Assembly (NCBI RefSeq): GCF_032854445.1
Contig: NC_088306.1
Span: 21,237,764-21,301,763, forward strand
DNA length: 64,000 nucleotides
Source: Liolophura sinensis
Lineage: Eukaryota > Mollusca > Polyplacophora > Chitonida > Chitonidae
Direction of reading: 5' to 3'
Below the pieces are notes generated by a model that saw nothing but the letters and a program-made list of their open reading frames with translations, had not been told where the DNA came from and did not search any database. The position numbers and the translations under genes were made by a program. Below are positions 10,101 to 23,284 of this stretch, piece by piece. The stretch's first letter is position 1; each line of letters starts with the position of its first letter.

Positions 10101-10801
10101 CTGTAAAAACACCAAAACCACAAGCATTATACGTCCTGAAGGAGAATCCCGTGCCTCTGTAGATTGCTCGTTGATTTTCACGCCATTTCTACACTATAAG
10201 AAATCAAACTGAGGTGATCCAAGGTGATCTCGCTGTCACTCAACTTTCTTTTCTATTTATAAAGATAACCCGGTACTTATCCATGATCTGGAGCGTGGAG
10301 AAAATGACTGACTTGAAAAGCAGAGATTGCTCTTGATGTTGGGAAATCCAGAAGGATTTAACATGATACATGCACCGGCCTCTGTTTTCAAGCGTATGTA
10401 CAATGGCTGATATATAGAGCAGAGATTGTTCTTGTATTCGCCAAGCCTCAAAGGAACAGATTTATTTACAACAATACTTTATGAAGTAAGCAATTAAGCT
10501 ACTACGCTAAGCAACTACGTTTCGACCATTTTTTTATATTGGCACTGGCCAAGCTAATCCAAAAAGTTGGAATGTGTTGTGATTTAGATGAATTTACAAA
10601 TGAGGACTGTGTAATTTTAGCGCAGTTTTACTTGTTTCAGATTTATTATTCTTATGTTGGTTTTTTACCTTAACACTTTTATTTCATTAAATGAAAACGT
10701 TTAGACAGCATAATCTCTTATCAAATAATGCATAACTGAGTGATTGCACATCGCAGAATATACAATAACAACGTGATGGTTTAGCTGCAAATATACATTT
10801 A
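10101..10801. other. Spacer between copies B and C, no exon recognised
   Basis: I looked on the minus strand for a membrane-anchor exon with a phase-1 donor and found none. A short ATG frame at about 10283 (MDKYRVIFI...) stops after 14 codons. AATAAA for copy C lies at 10798-10803 on the minus strand and overlaps its stop codon. Confidence 0.4.
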
Positions 10802-11694
10802 TTATTTCCCTTTTAGTTGGCAAAATATCTCCTTAAAACACCTTTTCCTTTCTTCGACCATTGGCTGCTCTGGACCTTGCAGATAATTTATTCGTCTCCG
10901 TTCAATGGGAAGAAATGTCTTCCTGGTCTGCTTCGAAATGAAATCACTCATAGAAATATTCGGGCTGAACACCAGGTCTTTCATGGGGTTCCGTCTTAAA
11001 ACGAGGCTGGGTATGTTCCCTTGATGGTGAAATATGATAGGTGTTCTAATGTACCGCTTAAACTGCAACATCATCTCATTAAAGTGAAGGAGGATGACGT
11101 CATTTGGCTGTTCATTATAGAAGATCATGAGAAGTCTCGCTAACTTAAGGAGATCATACGAATGAAAGAGTTTAGCGAGAAAACCCTGATCACTGAATTC
11201 TACACAAGTCCACACACCTGGCCAGTATAGATCCTCGGCTTTTTCTTTGGTTATTTTTCGTATGAACAGTTTTATTGTAAACACATAATTGGGCACAGTG
11301 ACAACGTCGTCTTGCAGCTGAAGATAAAACTCTGAAATGTTTTAGCTATAGAGCATGAGAAAGGCGAAATCCACGTTCATTTTGGATCGCCATACAATCT
11401 GGTCCACTGGGTGCTGATAAGTCGTCTTTAGGTTAGCAAAAGATGGATAAAACTGACTCGGTGCTTCAATAATCTGGATAAAACCAGATTCAATGAACAT
11501 TTGGTAATTCGCTGCAAGTTTTCTCTTCAATAAGTTTCTAATAATTGGGTCAAAATCTGACAAGAAAACGACTAGCACGATTTCGCGTTGTCTGTCCCAA
11601 AGGCTGCTGTGTTTGATCAGCGAATCTATAGTGTCCTTTAGATACCAATGACCTGGCCCTCTGTAAATTGTCGGAAGGCCTATTGTCAGAAATC
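10802..11694 (-). pseudogene. MGAT4-like (GT54) catalytic exon, copy C, with in-frame stop
   Basis: It starts after a T-rich acceptor ending TTTCAG with the same phase-1 split codon (GA, then FLTIGLPT). The frame is continuous except for one TAA at about 11342-11344, at the position where copy B has CAA (B reads LMQYSQSISEFY, C reads LMLYS-stop-NISEFY). Downstream the LQLEDDV motif reads LQLQDDV, so the first acidic residue is lost. The rest (WTCVEFSDQGFLAKLFHSYD, NEQPNDVILLHFNE) is conserved and the frame continues to a stop at 10802. One nonsense change plus one motif change in otherwise good sequence suggests recent inactivation, a polymorphic allele or readthrough. Confidence 0.8.
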
Positions 11695-12087
11695 CTGAAA
11701 AAAAAAACAACATCAAAATCACAGGCATTACCACCAACCAGACCATCTTCCGTCATCTCCAGAAATCTCGCGTATTACAACGATTTCTGTTAACGCCTAC
11801 CGTTTCTGAAAAAATAGACAGTGAGGGTACATTTCATACCAAGCAATATGTGTCCTCTTTTTTCTTGCAATTTGTCCTAAGAAATAAAGGTGGTACAGAT
11901 TTGCTTTCCGAACCCATTTATGACCCATACAAAGTATGGTGGAATAAATTCCATTTGGATTAAAGATGCAGCGTGCATTTATTTTATGAATGTGGAACAT
12001 GGGAGCACAGAGGAGGGGAGACCTGGCTACGTTCTAAGGTGGACGAATCCCAGTAGCTGGCACATAAAGTGTGGGTTTAATGACAAC
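11695..12087. other. Upstream flank of copy C, nothing recognised
   Basis: It contains the acceptor tract of copy C. No other exon or repeat is evident before the satellite begins. Confidence 0.4.
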
Positions 12088-15000
12088 ATGTCACATAAAT
12101 ACTGAAAGAATACAGAATATCTCACCCGTCACATAAATACTAACACAACACATTATGTCTCCCACAGTCAAATAAGTACATACTAAATACATATAGTATA
12201 CTGATCTAACTGAAAATGTCTCACCCATCCACATAAAAACTGACCAAAATCAAAATGCCTCACCCAGCCACATAAATACTGGCTGGACACAGAATGTATC
12301 ATCCAGCCACATAAATACTGGCTGGACACAAAATGTCTTATCCAGCCACATAAAAACTAGCTGGACACGAATTGTCTCACCCAGCCACTTAAATACTGGC
12401 TGGACACAAAATGTCTCACCCAGCCATATAAGTACTGGCTGGGGATATGTCTCACCCAGGCACATAAAAACTGACCTAAATCAAAATGTCTCACCCAGCC
12501 ACATAAATACAGACTGGAGACAAAATGTCTCACCCAGCCGCATAAAAACTGACTGGACACAATGCGTATCACCCTCACCCAGCCACATAAAAACTAGCTG
12601 GGGACTAAATGTCTCACCCTGCCACATAAATACTGACCTAACTGAAAATGTCTCACACAGCCACATAAAGACTGACTGGCCATAAAATGTCTCACCTAGT
12701 CAATTAAATACTGGCTGGAGACACAATGTCTCACCCAACCACATAAATACTAACTGGACACAAACTGTCTCACTCAGCCACATAAATACTGGCAGAACAC
12801 AGAATGTCTTAACCGGTCACATAAAAACTGACAGAATACAGAATATCTCACTCACCCACATAAACACTGGCAGAACACTGAATGTCTCAACCAGTCACAT
12901 AAATACTGACTGGACACAAAATGTGTCACCTAGCCACAAAATACTGGCTGGAGACAAAATATATCACCCAGCCACATAAATACTGACAGAACACAGAGTG
13001 TCTCACTCAGCCACATAAATACTGACAGAACACAAAATGTCTTAACCGGTCACATAAATACTCACACAACACATTATGTCTGCCCCTTTGAAATATGTAC
13101 ATGTATGCTGACCTAACTGAAAATGTCTCACCCAGCGACATAAATACTGACTGGCCATAAAATGTCTCACCTAGTCAATTAAATACTGGCTGGAGACACA
13201 ATGTCTCACCCAGCCACATAAATACTAACTGGACACAAAATGTCTCACTCAGCCACATAAATACTGGCAGAACACAGAATGTCTTAACCGGTCACATAAA
13301 TACTGGCAGAACACAGAATGTCTCACCCAGCCACTTAAATACTGGCACAACACAGAATGTCTCATCCGGTCACATAAATACTGACAGAATACAGAATGCC
13401 TCACTCAGCCATATAAACACTGGCAGAACACAGAATGTCTCAACCGGTCACATAAATACTGACAGAATACAGAATACAGAATATCTCACTCAGCCACATA
13501 AACACTGGCAGAACACATAATGTCTCAACCGGTCACGTAAATACTGACAGAATACAGAGTGCCTCACTCAGCCACATAAACACTGGCACAACACAGAATG
13601 TCTCACCCAGCCACTTAAATACTGGCACAACACAGAATGTCTCATCCGGTCACATAAATACTGACAGAATACAGAATGCCTCACTCAGCCACATAAATAC
13701 TGGCAGAACACAGAATGCCTCATCCGGTCACATAAATACTGACAGAATACAGAATGTCTCACTCAGCCACATAAACACTGGCAGAACACAGACTGTCTCA
13801 ACCGGTCATATAAATACAGACAGAATACAGAATGTCTCACTCAGCCACATAAACACTTGCAGAACACAGAATGTCTCAACCGGTCACATAAATACTGACA
13901 GAATACAGAATGCCTCACTCAGCCACATAAACACTGGCACAGCACAGAATATCTCAACCAGTCACATAAATACTGACAGAATACAGAATGTCTCACTCAG
14001 CCACATAAAGACTGGCAGAACACAGAATGTCTCAACCGGTCACATAAATACTGACAGAATACAGAATGCCTCACTCAGCCACATAAACACTGGCACAACA
14101 CAGACTGTCTCAACCGGTCATATAAATACTGACAGAATACAGAATGTTTCACTCAGCCACATAAACACTGGCAGAACACAGAATGTCTCAACCAGTCACA
14201 TAAATACTGACAGAATACAGAATGTCTCACTCAGCCACATAAACACTGGCAGAACACAGAATGTCTCAACCGGTCACATAAATACTGACAGAATACAGAA
14301 TGCCTCACTCAGCCACATAAACACTGGCAGAACACAGAATGTCTCAACCGGTCACATAAACACTGGCAGAACACAGAATGTCTCACTCAGTCACATAAAC
14401 ACTGGCAGAACACAGACTGTCTCAACCGGTCACACAAATACTGACAGAATACAGAATAACTCACTCACCCACATAAACACTGACAGAACACAGAATGTCT
14501 CAACCGGTCACATAAATACTGACGGAATATAGAATATCTCACTCACCCACATCAACACTGGCAGAACACAGAATGTCTCAACCGGTCACATAAATACTGA
14601 CAGAATACAGAATATCTCACTCAGCCACATAAACACTGGCACAACACAGAATGTCTCAACCAGTCACATAAACACTTGAAGAACACAGACTGTCTCAACC
14701 GGTCACACAAATACTGACGGAATACAGAATATCTCATTCACCCACATAAATACTGACAGAACACAGAATGTCTCAACCGGTCACATAAATACTGACAGAA
14801 TACAGAATGTCACACTCAGCCACATAAACACTGGCAGAACACAGAATGTCTCAACCAGTCACATAAATACTGACATCACACAGAATGTCTTAACCGGTCA
14901 GATAAATACTGACAGAATATAAAATGTCTCACTCAGCCACATAAACACTGACAGAATACAGAATGTCTCACTCAGCCACATAAACACTGGCAGAACACAG

Positions 15001-15592
15001 AATGTCTCAACCGGTCACATAAATACTGACAGAATACAGAATGCCTCACTCAGCCACATAAACACTGGCAGAACACAGAATGTCTCAACCGGTCACATAA
15101 ATTCTGACACAACACATTATGTCTCCCACTGTAATATGAGTACATGTGTAATGGCCTGCCACATAAAAACTCGCTGGAGACAAAATGTTTCTCCCAGTCA
15201 CATAAATACTGACAGAACACAGAATGTCTCAACCGGTCACATAAATGCTGACAGAATACAGAATGTCTCAACCGGTCACATAAATACTGACAGAATACAG
15301 AATGTCTCACTCAGCCACATAAATACTGGCAGAACACATAATGTCTCAACCGGGCACATAAATACTGACATCACACGGAATGTCTCAACCGGTCACGTAA
15401 ACACTGGCATAACACAGAATGTCTCAACCGGTCACATAAATTCTGACACAACACATTTTGTCTCCCACTGTAATATGAGTACATGTGTAATGGCCTACCA
15501 CATAAATACTGGCTGGAGACAAAATGTTTCCCCCAGTCAAATAAATACTGACAGAACACAGATTGTCTCACGTACATAAATACTGGTCAGTA
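12088..15592. repeat. 39-bp satellite array with 78-bp higher-order structure
   Basis: About 88 units of 39 bp, each with CACATAAA.ACTG.C.GAA/ACACA and TGTCTCA. Two sub-types alternate over much of 13.3-15.1 kb: CACTCAGCCACATAAACACT and CAACCGGTCACATAAATACT. This gives a 78-bp higher-order unit. The left third is more diverged (CCCAGCCACATAAATACTGG type). A distinct segment with ACACAACACATTATGTCTCC and GAGTACATGTGTAATGGCC appears at about 15100 and 15440, with older relatives at 12140 and 13065. Because 39 is a multiple of 3, long frames cross the array on both strands; they are not evidence of coding. Confidence 0.95.
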
Positions 15593-15854
15593 ACAAACAA
15601 TGCGGTACACTCAATCATAACACAATGCTATCGGAGACACGGTGTAATCTTGGTGGTGAAATCCACGAAAACAAAAATTTTTTCAAATGAGTCAGGATCT
15701 AAAACCAATGTCACAATTAACCAATCGCTACTCCCCGACTTAAAATGTGGTAGGAAATAACTTATGCGAGGAAAAGTCTTGCTAAACAAAGGTCATTAGG
15801 GATCTTTTGTTGCGGTTTTTCTTGATGATGTTATGAAATACTATTATCGCAGAA
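15593..15854. other. Short spacer between the two satellite arrays
   Basis: Unique-looking AT-rich sequence of about 260 bp. No feature is recognised. Confidence 0.5.
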
Positions 15855-16929
15855 CCTGGTTGGTTTTACTTGTAAAGAGCTTCGCTGGTTCTACTTATAA
15901 AACCCTTCTCTTGTCCTGCTTGTAAAGGGCTCTGCTGGTTTTACTTACAAAACGGTTCTCTTGTCTTACTTGTACAGGACTCGGCTAGTTCTACTTATAA
16001 AACACTTCTCCTGTCTTACTTGTAAAGGATTCCGCTAGTTCTACTTATAAAACACTTCTCCTGTCTTACTTGTACAGGACTCCGCTAGTTCTACTTATAA
16101 AATACTTCTCTTGTCTTACTTGTACAGGACTCTGCTAGTTCTACTTATAAAACACTTCTCCTGTCTTACTTGTACAGGATTCCGCTAGTTCTACTTATAA
16201 AACACTTCTCCTGTCTTACTTGTACAGGATTAAGCTAGTTCTACTTATAAAACACTTCTCTTGTCTTACTTGTAAAGGACTCCGCTAGTTCTACTTATAA
16301 AATACTTCTCTTGTCTTACTTGTACAGGACTCCACTAGTTCTACTTATAAAACACTTCTCTTGTCCTACTTGTAAAGGACTCCAATAGTTCTACTTATAA
16401 AACACTTCTCTTGTCTTACTTGTACAGGATTAAGCTAGTCCTACTTATAAAACACTTCTCCTGTCTTACTTGTAAAGGACTCCGCTAGTTCTACTTATAA
16501 AATACTTCTCTTGTCTTACTTGTACAGGACTCCACTAGTTCTACTTATAAAACACTTCTCTTGTCCTACTTGTAAAGGACTCCACTAGTTCTACTTATAA
16601 AACACTTCTCCTGTCTTACTTGTAAAGGATTCCGCTAGTTCTACTTATAAAACACTTCTGTTGTCTTACTTGTACAGGACTCCGCTAGTTCTACTTATAA
16701 AACACTTCTACTGTCTTACTTGTAAAGTACTCTGCTAGTTCTACTTAAGAAACACTTCTCCTGTCTTACTTGTACAGGATTCGGCTAGTTCCACTTATAA
16801 AACATTTCTCTTGTCTTACTTGTAAAGGATTCCGCTAGTTCTACTTATAAAATACTTCTCCTGTCTTACTTGTAAAGGACTCCGCTAGTTCCACTTATAA
16901 AACACTTCTCCTGTCTTACTTGTACAGGA

Positions 16930-17194
16930 TGTCAATCCTATCTCTTGCTCTCACTTGTAATAGAGGGCTATGCATGTGTGGTTAGTCCAAAGGGGCATAA
17001 CCCTGAGTGTGGGAAGTGGGCCAGTAGAGGGCTCAGGGGAAGAGAGGAGCATGGGAGAGGGAGAGGATGACCAGCAGGTTTTATGTGTGTATGGTGGTGG
17101 CCACATGTGTTTTGTAGTGTCTTCTAAAGGAAGTCTTTTGTGGTGAATACAAGGATTACATGTGCCCGTACTGGATGTGTTGTTGACTCTTTTC
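16930..17194. mobile_element. 265-bp insert in the 50-bp satellite, copy 1
   Basis: It begins TGTCAATCCTATCTC and ends GTTGACTCTTTTC. It is flanked by ACAGGA at 16924-16929 and 17195-17200, a hexamer also present in the satellite unit, as expected of a target-site duplication. No convincing terminal inverted repeats or poly-A were seen. It contains an 81-codon minus-strand frame that I do not regard as a gene. Whether it is a transposable element or captured DNA is open. Confidence 0.6.
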
Positions 17195-17450
17195 ACAGGA
17201 CTCCGCTAGTTCTACTTATAAAACACTTCTCTTGTCTTACTTGTAAAGGACTCCGCTAGTTCTACTTAAGAAACACTTCTCCTGTCTTACTTGTACAGGA
17301 TTCGGCTAGTTCCACTTATAAAACATTTCTCTTGTCTTACTTGTAAAGGATTCCGCTAGTTCTACTTATAAAATACTTCTCCTGTCTTACTTGTAAAGGA
17401 CTCCGCTAGTTCCACTTATAAAACACTTCTCCTGTCTTACTTGTACAGGA

Positions 17451-17715
17451 TGTCAATCCTATCTCTTGCTCTCACTTGTAATAGAGGGCTATGCATGTGT
17501 GGTTAGTCCAAAGGGGCATAACCCTGAGTGTGGGAAGTGGGCCAGTAGAGGGCTCAGGGGAAGAGAGGAGCATGGGAGAGGGAGAGGATGACCAGCAGGT
17601 TTTATGTGTGTATGGTGGTGGCCACATGTGTTTTGTAGTGTCTTCTAAAGGAAGTCTTTTGTGGTGAATACAAGGATTACATGTGCCCGTACTGGATGTG
17701 TTGTTGACTCTTTTC
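17451..17715. mobile_element. 265-bp insert in the 50-bp satellite, copy 2
   Basis: By eye identical to copy 1, with the same ACAGGA borders. The spacing of 521 bp equals one 271-bp insert plus target copy and five 50-bp units. The five flanking satellite units carry the same variants as those before copy 1, so the copy arose by duplication of the whole block, not by a new insertion. Confidence 0.7.
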
Positions 17716-18521
17716 ACAGGACTCCGCTAGTTCTACTTATAAAACACTTCTCTTGTCTTACTTGTAAAGGACTCCGCTAGTTCTACTTATAAAACACTTC
17801 TCCTGTCTTACTTGTACAGGACTCCGCTAGTTCTACTTATAAAACACTTCTGTTGTCTTACTTGTACAGGATTCCGCTAGTTCTACTTATAAAACACTTC
17901 TCCTGTCTTACTTGTAAAGGACTCCGCTAGTTCTACTTATAAAATACTTCTCTTGTCTTACTTGTAAAGGACTCCGCTAATTCTACTTATAAAACACTTC
18001 TGTTGTCTTACTTGTACAGGATTCCGCTAGTTCTACTTATAAAACACTTCTCCTGTCTTACTTGTAAAGGACTCCGCTAGTTCTACTTATAAAATACTTC
18101 TCTTGTCTTACTTGTACAGGACTCCGCTAGTTTTACTTATAAAACACTTCTCTTGTCCTACTTGTAAAGGACTCCACTAGTTCTACTTATAAAACACTTT
18201 TCCTGTCTTACTTGTACAGGATTCCGCTAGTTCTACTTATAAAACACTTCTCCTGTCTTACTTGTACAGGACTCCGCTAGTTCTACTTATAAAACACTTC
18301 TCCTGTCTTACTTGTAAAGGATTCCGCTAGTTCTACTTATAAAACATTTCTCTTGTCTTACTTGTAAAGGATTCCGCTAGTTCTACTTATAAAACACTTC
18401 TCCTGTCTTACTTGTACAGGACTCTGCTAGTTCTACTTATAAAATACTTCTCCTGTCTTACTTGTAAAGGACTCCGCTAGTTCCACTTATAAAACACTTC
18501 TCCTGTCTTACTTGTACAGGA

Positions 18522-18786
18522 TGTCAATCCTATCTCTTGCTCTCACTTGTAATAGAGGGCTATGCATGTGTGGTTAGTCCAAAGGGGCATAACCCTGAGT
18601 GTGGGAAGTGGGCCAGTAGAAGGCTCAGGGGAAGAGAGGAGCATGGGAGAGGGAGAGGATGACCAGCAGTTTTTATGTGTGTATGGTGGTGGCCACATGT
18701 GTTTTGTAGTGTCTTCTAAAGGAAGTCTTTTGTGGTGAATACAAGGATTACATGTACCCGTACTGGATGTGTTGTTGACTCTTTTC
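18522..18786. mobile_element. 265-bp insert in the 50-bp satellite, copy 3
   Basis: It differs from copies 1 and 2 at only a few bases (e.g. GTAGAAGG for GTAGAGGG, CAGCAGTTTT for CAGCAGGTTT, TGTACCC for TGTGCCC). The distance from copy 2 is 1071 bp, which is 271 plus sixteen 50-bp units. Confidence 0.7.
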
Positions 18787-19433
18787 ACAGGACTCCGCTA
18801 GTTCTACTTATAAAACACTTCTCTTGTCTTACTTGTAAAGGACTCCGCTAGTTCTACTTATAAAACACTTCTCCTGTCTTACTTGTAAAGGACTCCGCTA
18901 GTTCTACTTATAAAACACTTCTCTTGTCTTACTTATAAAGGATTCCGCTAGTTCTACTTATAAAACACTTCTCCTGTCTTACTTGTAAAGGACTCCGCTA
19001 GTTCTACTTATAAAACACTTCTCCTGTCTTACTTGTACAGGACTCCGCTAGTTCTACTTATAAAACACTTCTCCTGTCTTACTTGTAAAGGACTCCGCTA
19101 GTTCTACTTATAAAACACTTCTCCTGTCTTACTTGTACAGGACTCCGCTAGTTCTACTTAAAAAACACTTCTCCTGTCTTACTTGTAAAGGACTCTGCTA
19201 GTTCTACTTATAAAACACTTCTCTTGTCTTACTTGTAAAGGATTCCGCTAGTTCTACTTATAAAAGACTTCTCCTGTCTTACTTGTACAGGACTCCGCTA
19301 GTTCTACTTATAAAAGACTTCTCCTGTCTTACTTGTACAGGATTCCGCTAGTTCTACTTATAAAACACTTCTCTTGTCTTACTTGTAAAGGATTCCGCTA
19401 GTTCTACTTATAAAACACTTCTCCTGTCTTATC

Positions 19434-21249
19434 TGGAAATGCCTCCGCTTGTTACCATGAATTCACAACAATAACCATGACATTTATAAAGTTGCGTATA
19501 TATGTACGAGACAGCTAGATTCGAATACACAACACCCAACCTGATGAATTTCATTGGGATGATGTTCACAAAAATGGTGTTTGCCATTCCTGAAAAGGAG
19601 TGATCTACACCACTTTAATGGCGTCCTCTGTTGCGTCCTAATGATTTTAAGCCTTCCTCTCGTCGCCGTCGATCACTTTGACCATTGAGCTCACAGACGT
19701 GAATCCAGCCCTCACAGGAGGTTTGTTAAGGGGCGAGTGCACAAAGCCACGTTTAGGCTTAAGTTATACTTAATAAAATGTGAGTTAAACATTTATTTTT
19801 GAATTTTACATGCTTTAAATAAAAAACATTTGGGGATCTTGGGCCATAAATTGCGCATTTTGTCTGTTTCGAGGTTTCAAAACTTGACTTAATTCAATTT
19901 GTGGAATAGACCCTGGTACTGGAAATAGGTGTTTCATTGCGAGAACTTCCACTTCCTCCATTTATGAAACTTATCACCTTCAAAAATGTTGAGTGTCACG
20001 TTAAGTAACAATCAAATAAATAAATACTCTTATTAAACCATGTCAGATTTGTCAAGGCCCTAATATCGTGATTAAGATGAATTGCTTGTAATTTGCAGAA
20101 GTTGAAGACATGTTCTACGGCAAACACAAATAAAATACAACACGAAGAATAATTACCTTTTTTCTCCCGCCTCTTGCCGGCAACGAGTGCGCTTTGGTAC
20201 ATTTCCTCCGTAAACTCTCCGACACCCTGTCAGAAAAAAATAGTTGTAGTTTCTTCCACTTTTTGTTCCCTGAAAACTGCTTTTTTATTATTCGGGATCG
20301 TATCTAAAAAAATAATTCATTTATATATCATCGACAGGGGCTGACAGTCGTGTTGATATAAAGGAAAATAGGGCACATTTTCTAGGCATGTATCTCAGCA
20401 AAATTTTGTATGTCAGAGAAATATTATACACTGCCTTCACTTTTTTTCTTGTAGAGCGTACCACGCTGTCGCCGCATCTCTGGTTTTACTCTGTATGCAA
20501 ATCCGGAGTGTTGAGAATAAGTATAACATGGTTTGCTTGTTTGCCTGTTGTTTAAACACCATGCTCGGATTTTTTCTACTCATATGACGGCGGTAAGCAT
20601 CATGAGTGGAAGAAACCGATGTGCTTGAATTATAAACCAACAAGTTTAGGCAAATTACTAACGAAGTTTTCATGTGTGACGTACAAATATAGACCCTATA
20701 TTCAAATTTGGTGAAAAACAAATGGTCTTTAACAAATGTTAGGCTCTTACAACTGTCACTCGGTAGTTGTCAATAGCTTACTGTCACCAAGGTCAAACGA
20801 AGACTAACAGCGGAGTAATATACCCAATCCCTGAACTATTTTTATCAAGTTTGAGGCTGTTTTTCTTCTATGACTTTGACAGCCATTGTCCTTAAACTCC
20901 AGACGGGTAGAAGACGTGTAGTCTGTTTCTAGAACAATACTTTCAGTATGCTTGCTCTAATGGAATATAAGCTCGATTATCACATCAGTCCAATCTACAA
21001 ATTATACACAATCGATCTACACCGGAATCAGCAATAAACAATCTATAGGTATATGATAGAGTGAATGACTCGTGAACTTACCGCAGAGTGTAAGTGTTTT
21101 GGAACTTGTCTTAAAGTCGCTTCATCTCAAAATGGTAAAAACAGAAAAAAACGAAAAAGAATCAAAACATACTGTGGACGTTATCACCCACTTCCAATCA
21201 AAAATTGTCTTCAAAGATTTTGTTTCCTTTTGCCTATAAAGCCACTTAT
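19434..21249. other. Intergenic or intronic sequence, no gene recognised
   Basis: I see no supported exon. Fragments of older repeats are likely: a GTGCACAAAGCC...TTAAG block at 19738, and a SINE-family-1-like ACTCATATGACGGCGG piece at 20578. A 70-nt minus-strand stretch at 20157-20226 has splice-site matches at both ends but is open in all frames, so it is not called. Confidence 0.4.
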
Positions 21250-22312
21250 GGGGGACAGCAGTCACCAGGCAAAACACCTTCACGGGGTCACAGTATACTA
21301 ACAACCAGTACATATCACCATTAGTCTGGGGGCATATTTACAGTGCTGTCTAACTGAACACCATGCAGCAACGACCAGGCACAACACTCACACGCTGTCA
21401 CAGTATACTAATAGACAGTACTGATCAGCACGAGTGCAGGGGCATATTCATTGTGCTACCTCACTGAAACACCATGCAAACACCCTTACCCAGTATACTA
21501 GCAGGAATAACCTGCTAATGCTCATTCTCATCATGCAGCAGTCACGAGGCACAACACTCTCACTCAGTCACAGTATACAAACAGCCAGTATTTATCACCA
21601 TTAGACTGGCAGCATTTTCACTGTGCTGCTTCACTGAAACACCCTGCAGCAGTCAACAGGCACAACACTCGCACGCCGTAACAGTATACTTACAACCAGT
21701 ACATACCACTACTAGTCTGGAGACATATTCACAGTGCTGCCTCACTGAAACACCATGCAAACACCCTTACCCAGTATACCAGCAGGAATAGCCAATACTC
21801 ATCCTCATCATGCAGCAGTCACGAAGCACAACACTCTCACTCAGTCACAGTATACAAACAGCCAGTATTTATCACCATTAGTCTGGGAGCATTTTCACAG
21901 TGCAGCTTCACTGAAACACCATGCAGCAGTCAACAGGCACAACACTCGCACGCCGTAACAGTATACTTACAACCAGTACATACCACCACTAGTCTACACT
22001 ATTCACAGTGCAGCTTCACTGAAACACCATGCAGCAGTCAACAGGCACAACACTCGCACGCCGTAACAGTATACTAACAACCAGTACATACCACCACTAG
22101 TCTACACTATTCACAGTGCTGCTTCACTGAAACACCATGCAGCAGTCAACAGGCACAACACTCGCACGCCGTAACAGTATACTAACAACCAGTACATACC
22201 ACCACTAGTCTGGGGACATATTCACAGCGCTGCCTCACTGAAACACCATGCAAACACCCTCATGCAGTCACGGTATACTAACAGGAATAACCAATACTCA
22301 TCCTCATTATGC
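21250..22312. repeat. Tandem array of about 108-bp (and longer variant) units
   Basis: About nine units, each with CAGTATACTAACAACCAGTA, CCACTAGTCT, TTCACAGTGCTGC, CACTGAAACACCATGCA and AACACTCGCACGCCGTAA blocks. Longer units (with GGGGACATATTCACAG) and shorter ones (TACACTATTCACAG) are mixed, and some units carry a variant CAAACACCCTTACCCAG/GGAATAACC segment. Confidence 0.9.
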
Positions 22313-23280
22313 ATAAGCTTAGGTTCAACACCAATCTCTCTTTGCCTCGGGTGACGTCATAATTATTCAAAAGCTAGTTGCATGCTAGGCAATGGACGTG
22401 GAGAGTAATTTATTTTACAAAGGCTGCACCAACAAGCGGTTAGAACAAATTTGCACGCAGTAACACAACCTATACTACTATCCCTGGGAACAGACTACAT
22501 CGCGTTAATTTCCCAACATCCATCTGTAAATCTATTCTGCAGTTAGATCCTATACTGCAAGAAAGAAAAAAAAATCCCTTTTTAGGCCATATTAAACCAA
22601 AACGGGTAGACAATTTCAAATATAGCAGTGTCAGTAATAGGGTCTGTAGATAAATCGATAACAGTTCAGGAAACTGGTGTCGCCCTACGTCAAAACATGT
22701 TAACTCCGCCCAATATCCAGAATGCCACTGGTTTTGAATAGTCCTGACCTCAACCGAGGCAATGGGTTTTTGCCGCCGAAACCGAGCTCATGGACTTAGG
22801 TATTAGAAAAAGTGTTCTAACTAGATTTTACTTACAAGAAAATGAACTTCCAACCTATCCATGTCTTGTGGTTACGTGTTACTGACTAAAGGCAGTATTG
22901 GTAGCAAATATGACTGATTTTAAAGATAGCCGAATATGGGAGAACTTGGTATAAGAAACAGACTGTAGGTAAGGGATAGACAGAAATTTAGCCCCAGGTT
23001 TCCGACTTGAGAGGTGACCGCTCTAACCACTTGTCTACCAGTCAAAATTACGTTTGTAAAAACAAAAATACCGTAAGTAGCTTCCAGGATTTCTGATAGG
23101 TGCACTGAACGTTGGCAAACGTAGCGTCGAATTGACGTCAGCGAGCACGCAACGCTGGTCCATTTCTTAGTTACGTCAGAGATGCTCACACAAGGCTTCG
23201 TGCTGGCGGATGCGGGCTCACCTGTTAACCCAGAGAACTCAGTTATCTCCCTTTTCAAGAAATTTATATATTTATATTTT
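22313..23280. other. No gene recognised; possible tRNA-like SINE head
   Basis: At 22985-23040 the plus strand (CCCCAGGTTTCCGACTTGAG, CTCTAACCACTTGTCTACCA) resembles the tRNA-derived head of SINE family 2 on the minus strand. Nothing else is supported. Confidence 0.35.
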
Positions 23281-23284
23281 CATT

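Larger units (their letters stand above)
15855..19433. repeat. 50-bp satellite array with three 265-bp inserts
   Basis: About 55 units of exactly 50 bp. Each contains CTAGTTCTACTTATAAAACA, CTTCTC(C/T)TGTCTTACTTG and a variable TA(A/C)AGGA(C/T)TCCG junction. The first units (15.86-15.97 kb) are the most diverged and the rest are very homogeneous. Three insert-bearing units interrupt it. Blocks of flanking units are shared around inserts 1 and 2, so the array has expanded by multi-unit duplication. Confidence 0.95.

Noticed and set aside
15050-15579. ORFs of 68 to 147 codons in the 39-bp array
   Set aside because: The unit is a multiple of three, so frames stay open by chance on both strands.
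16951-18788. Three near-identical 81-codon minus-strand ORFs
   Set aside because: They are copies of one 265-bp insert duplicated within a satellite. Their identity comes from duplication, not from selection, and no domain is recognisable.
20157-20226. 70-nt minus-strand stretch with acceptor and donor matches
   Set aside because: It is open in all three frames with no homology I recognise, and its phases do not fit the neighbouring exons.
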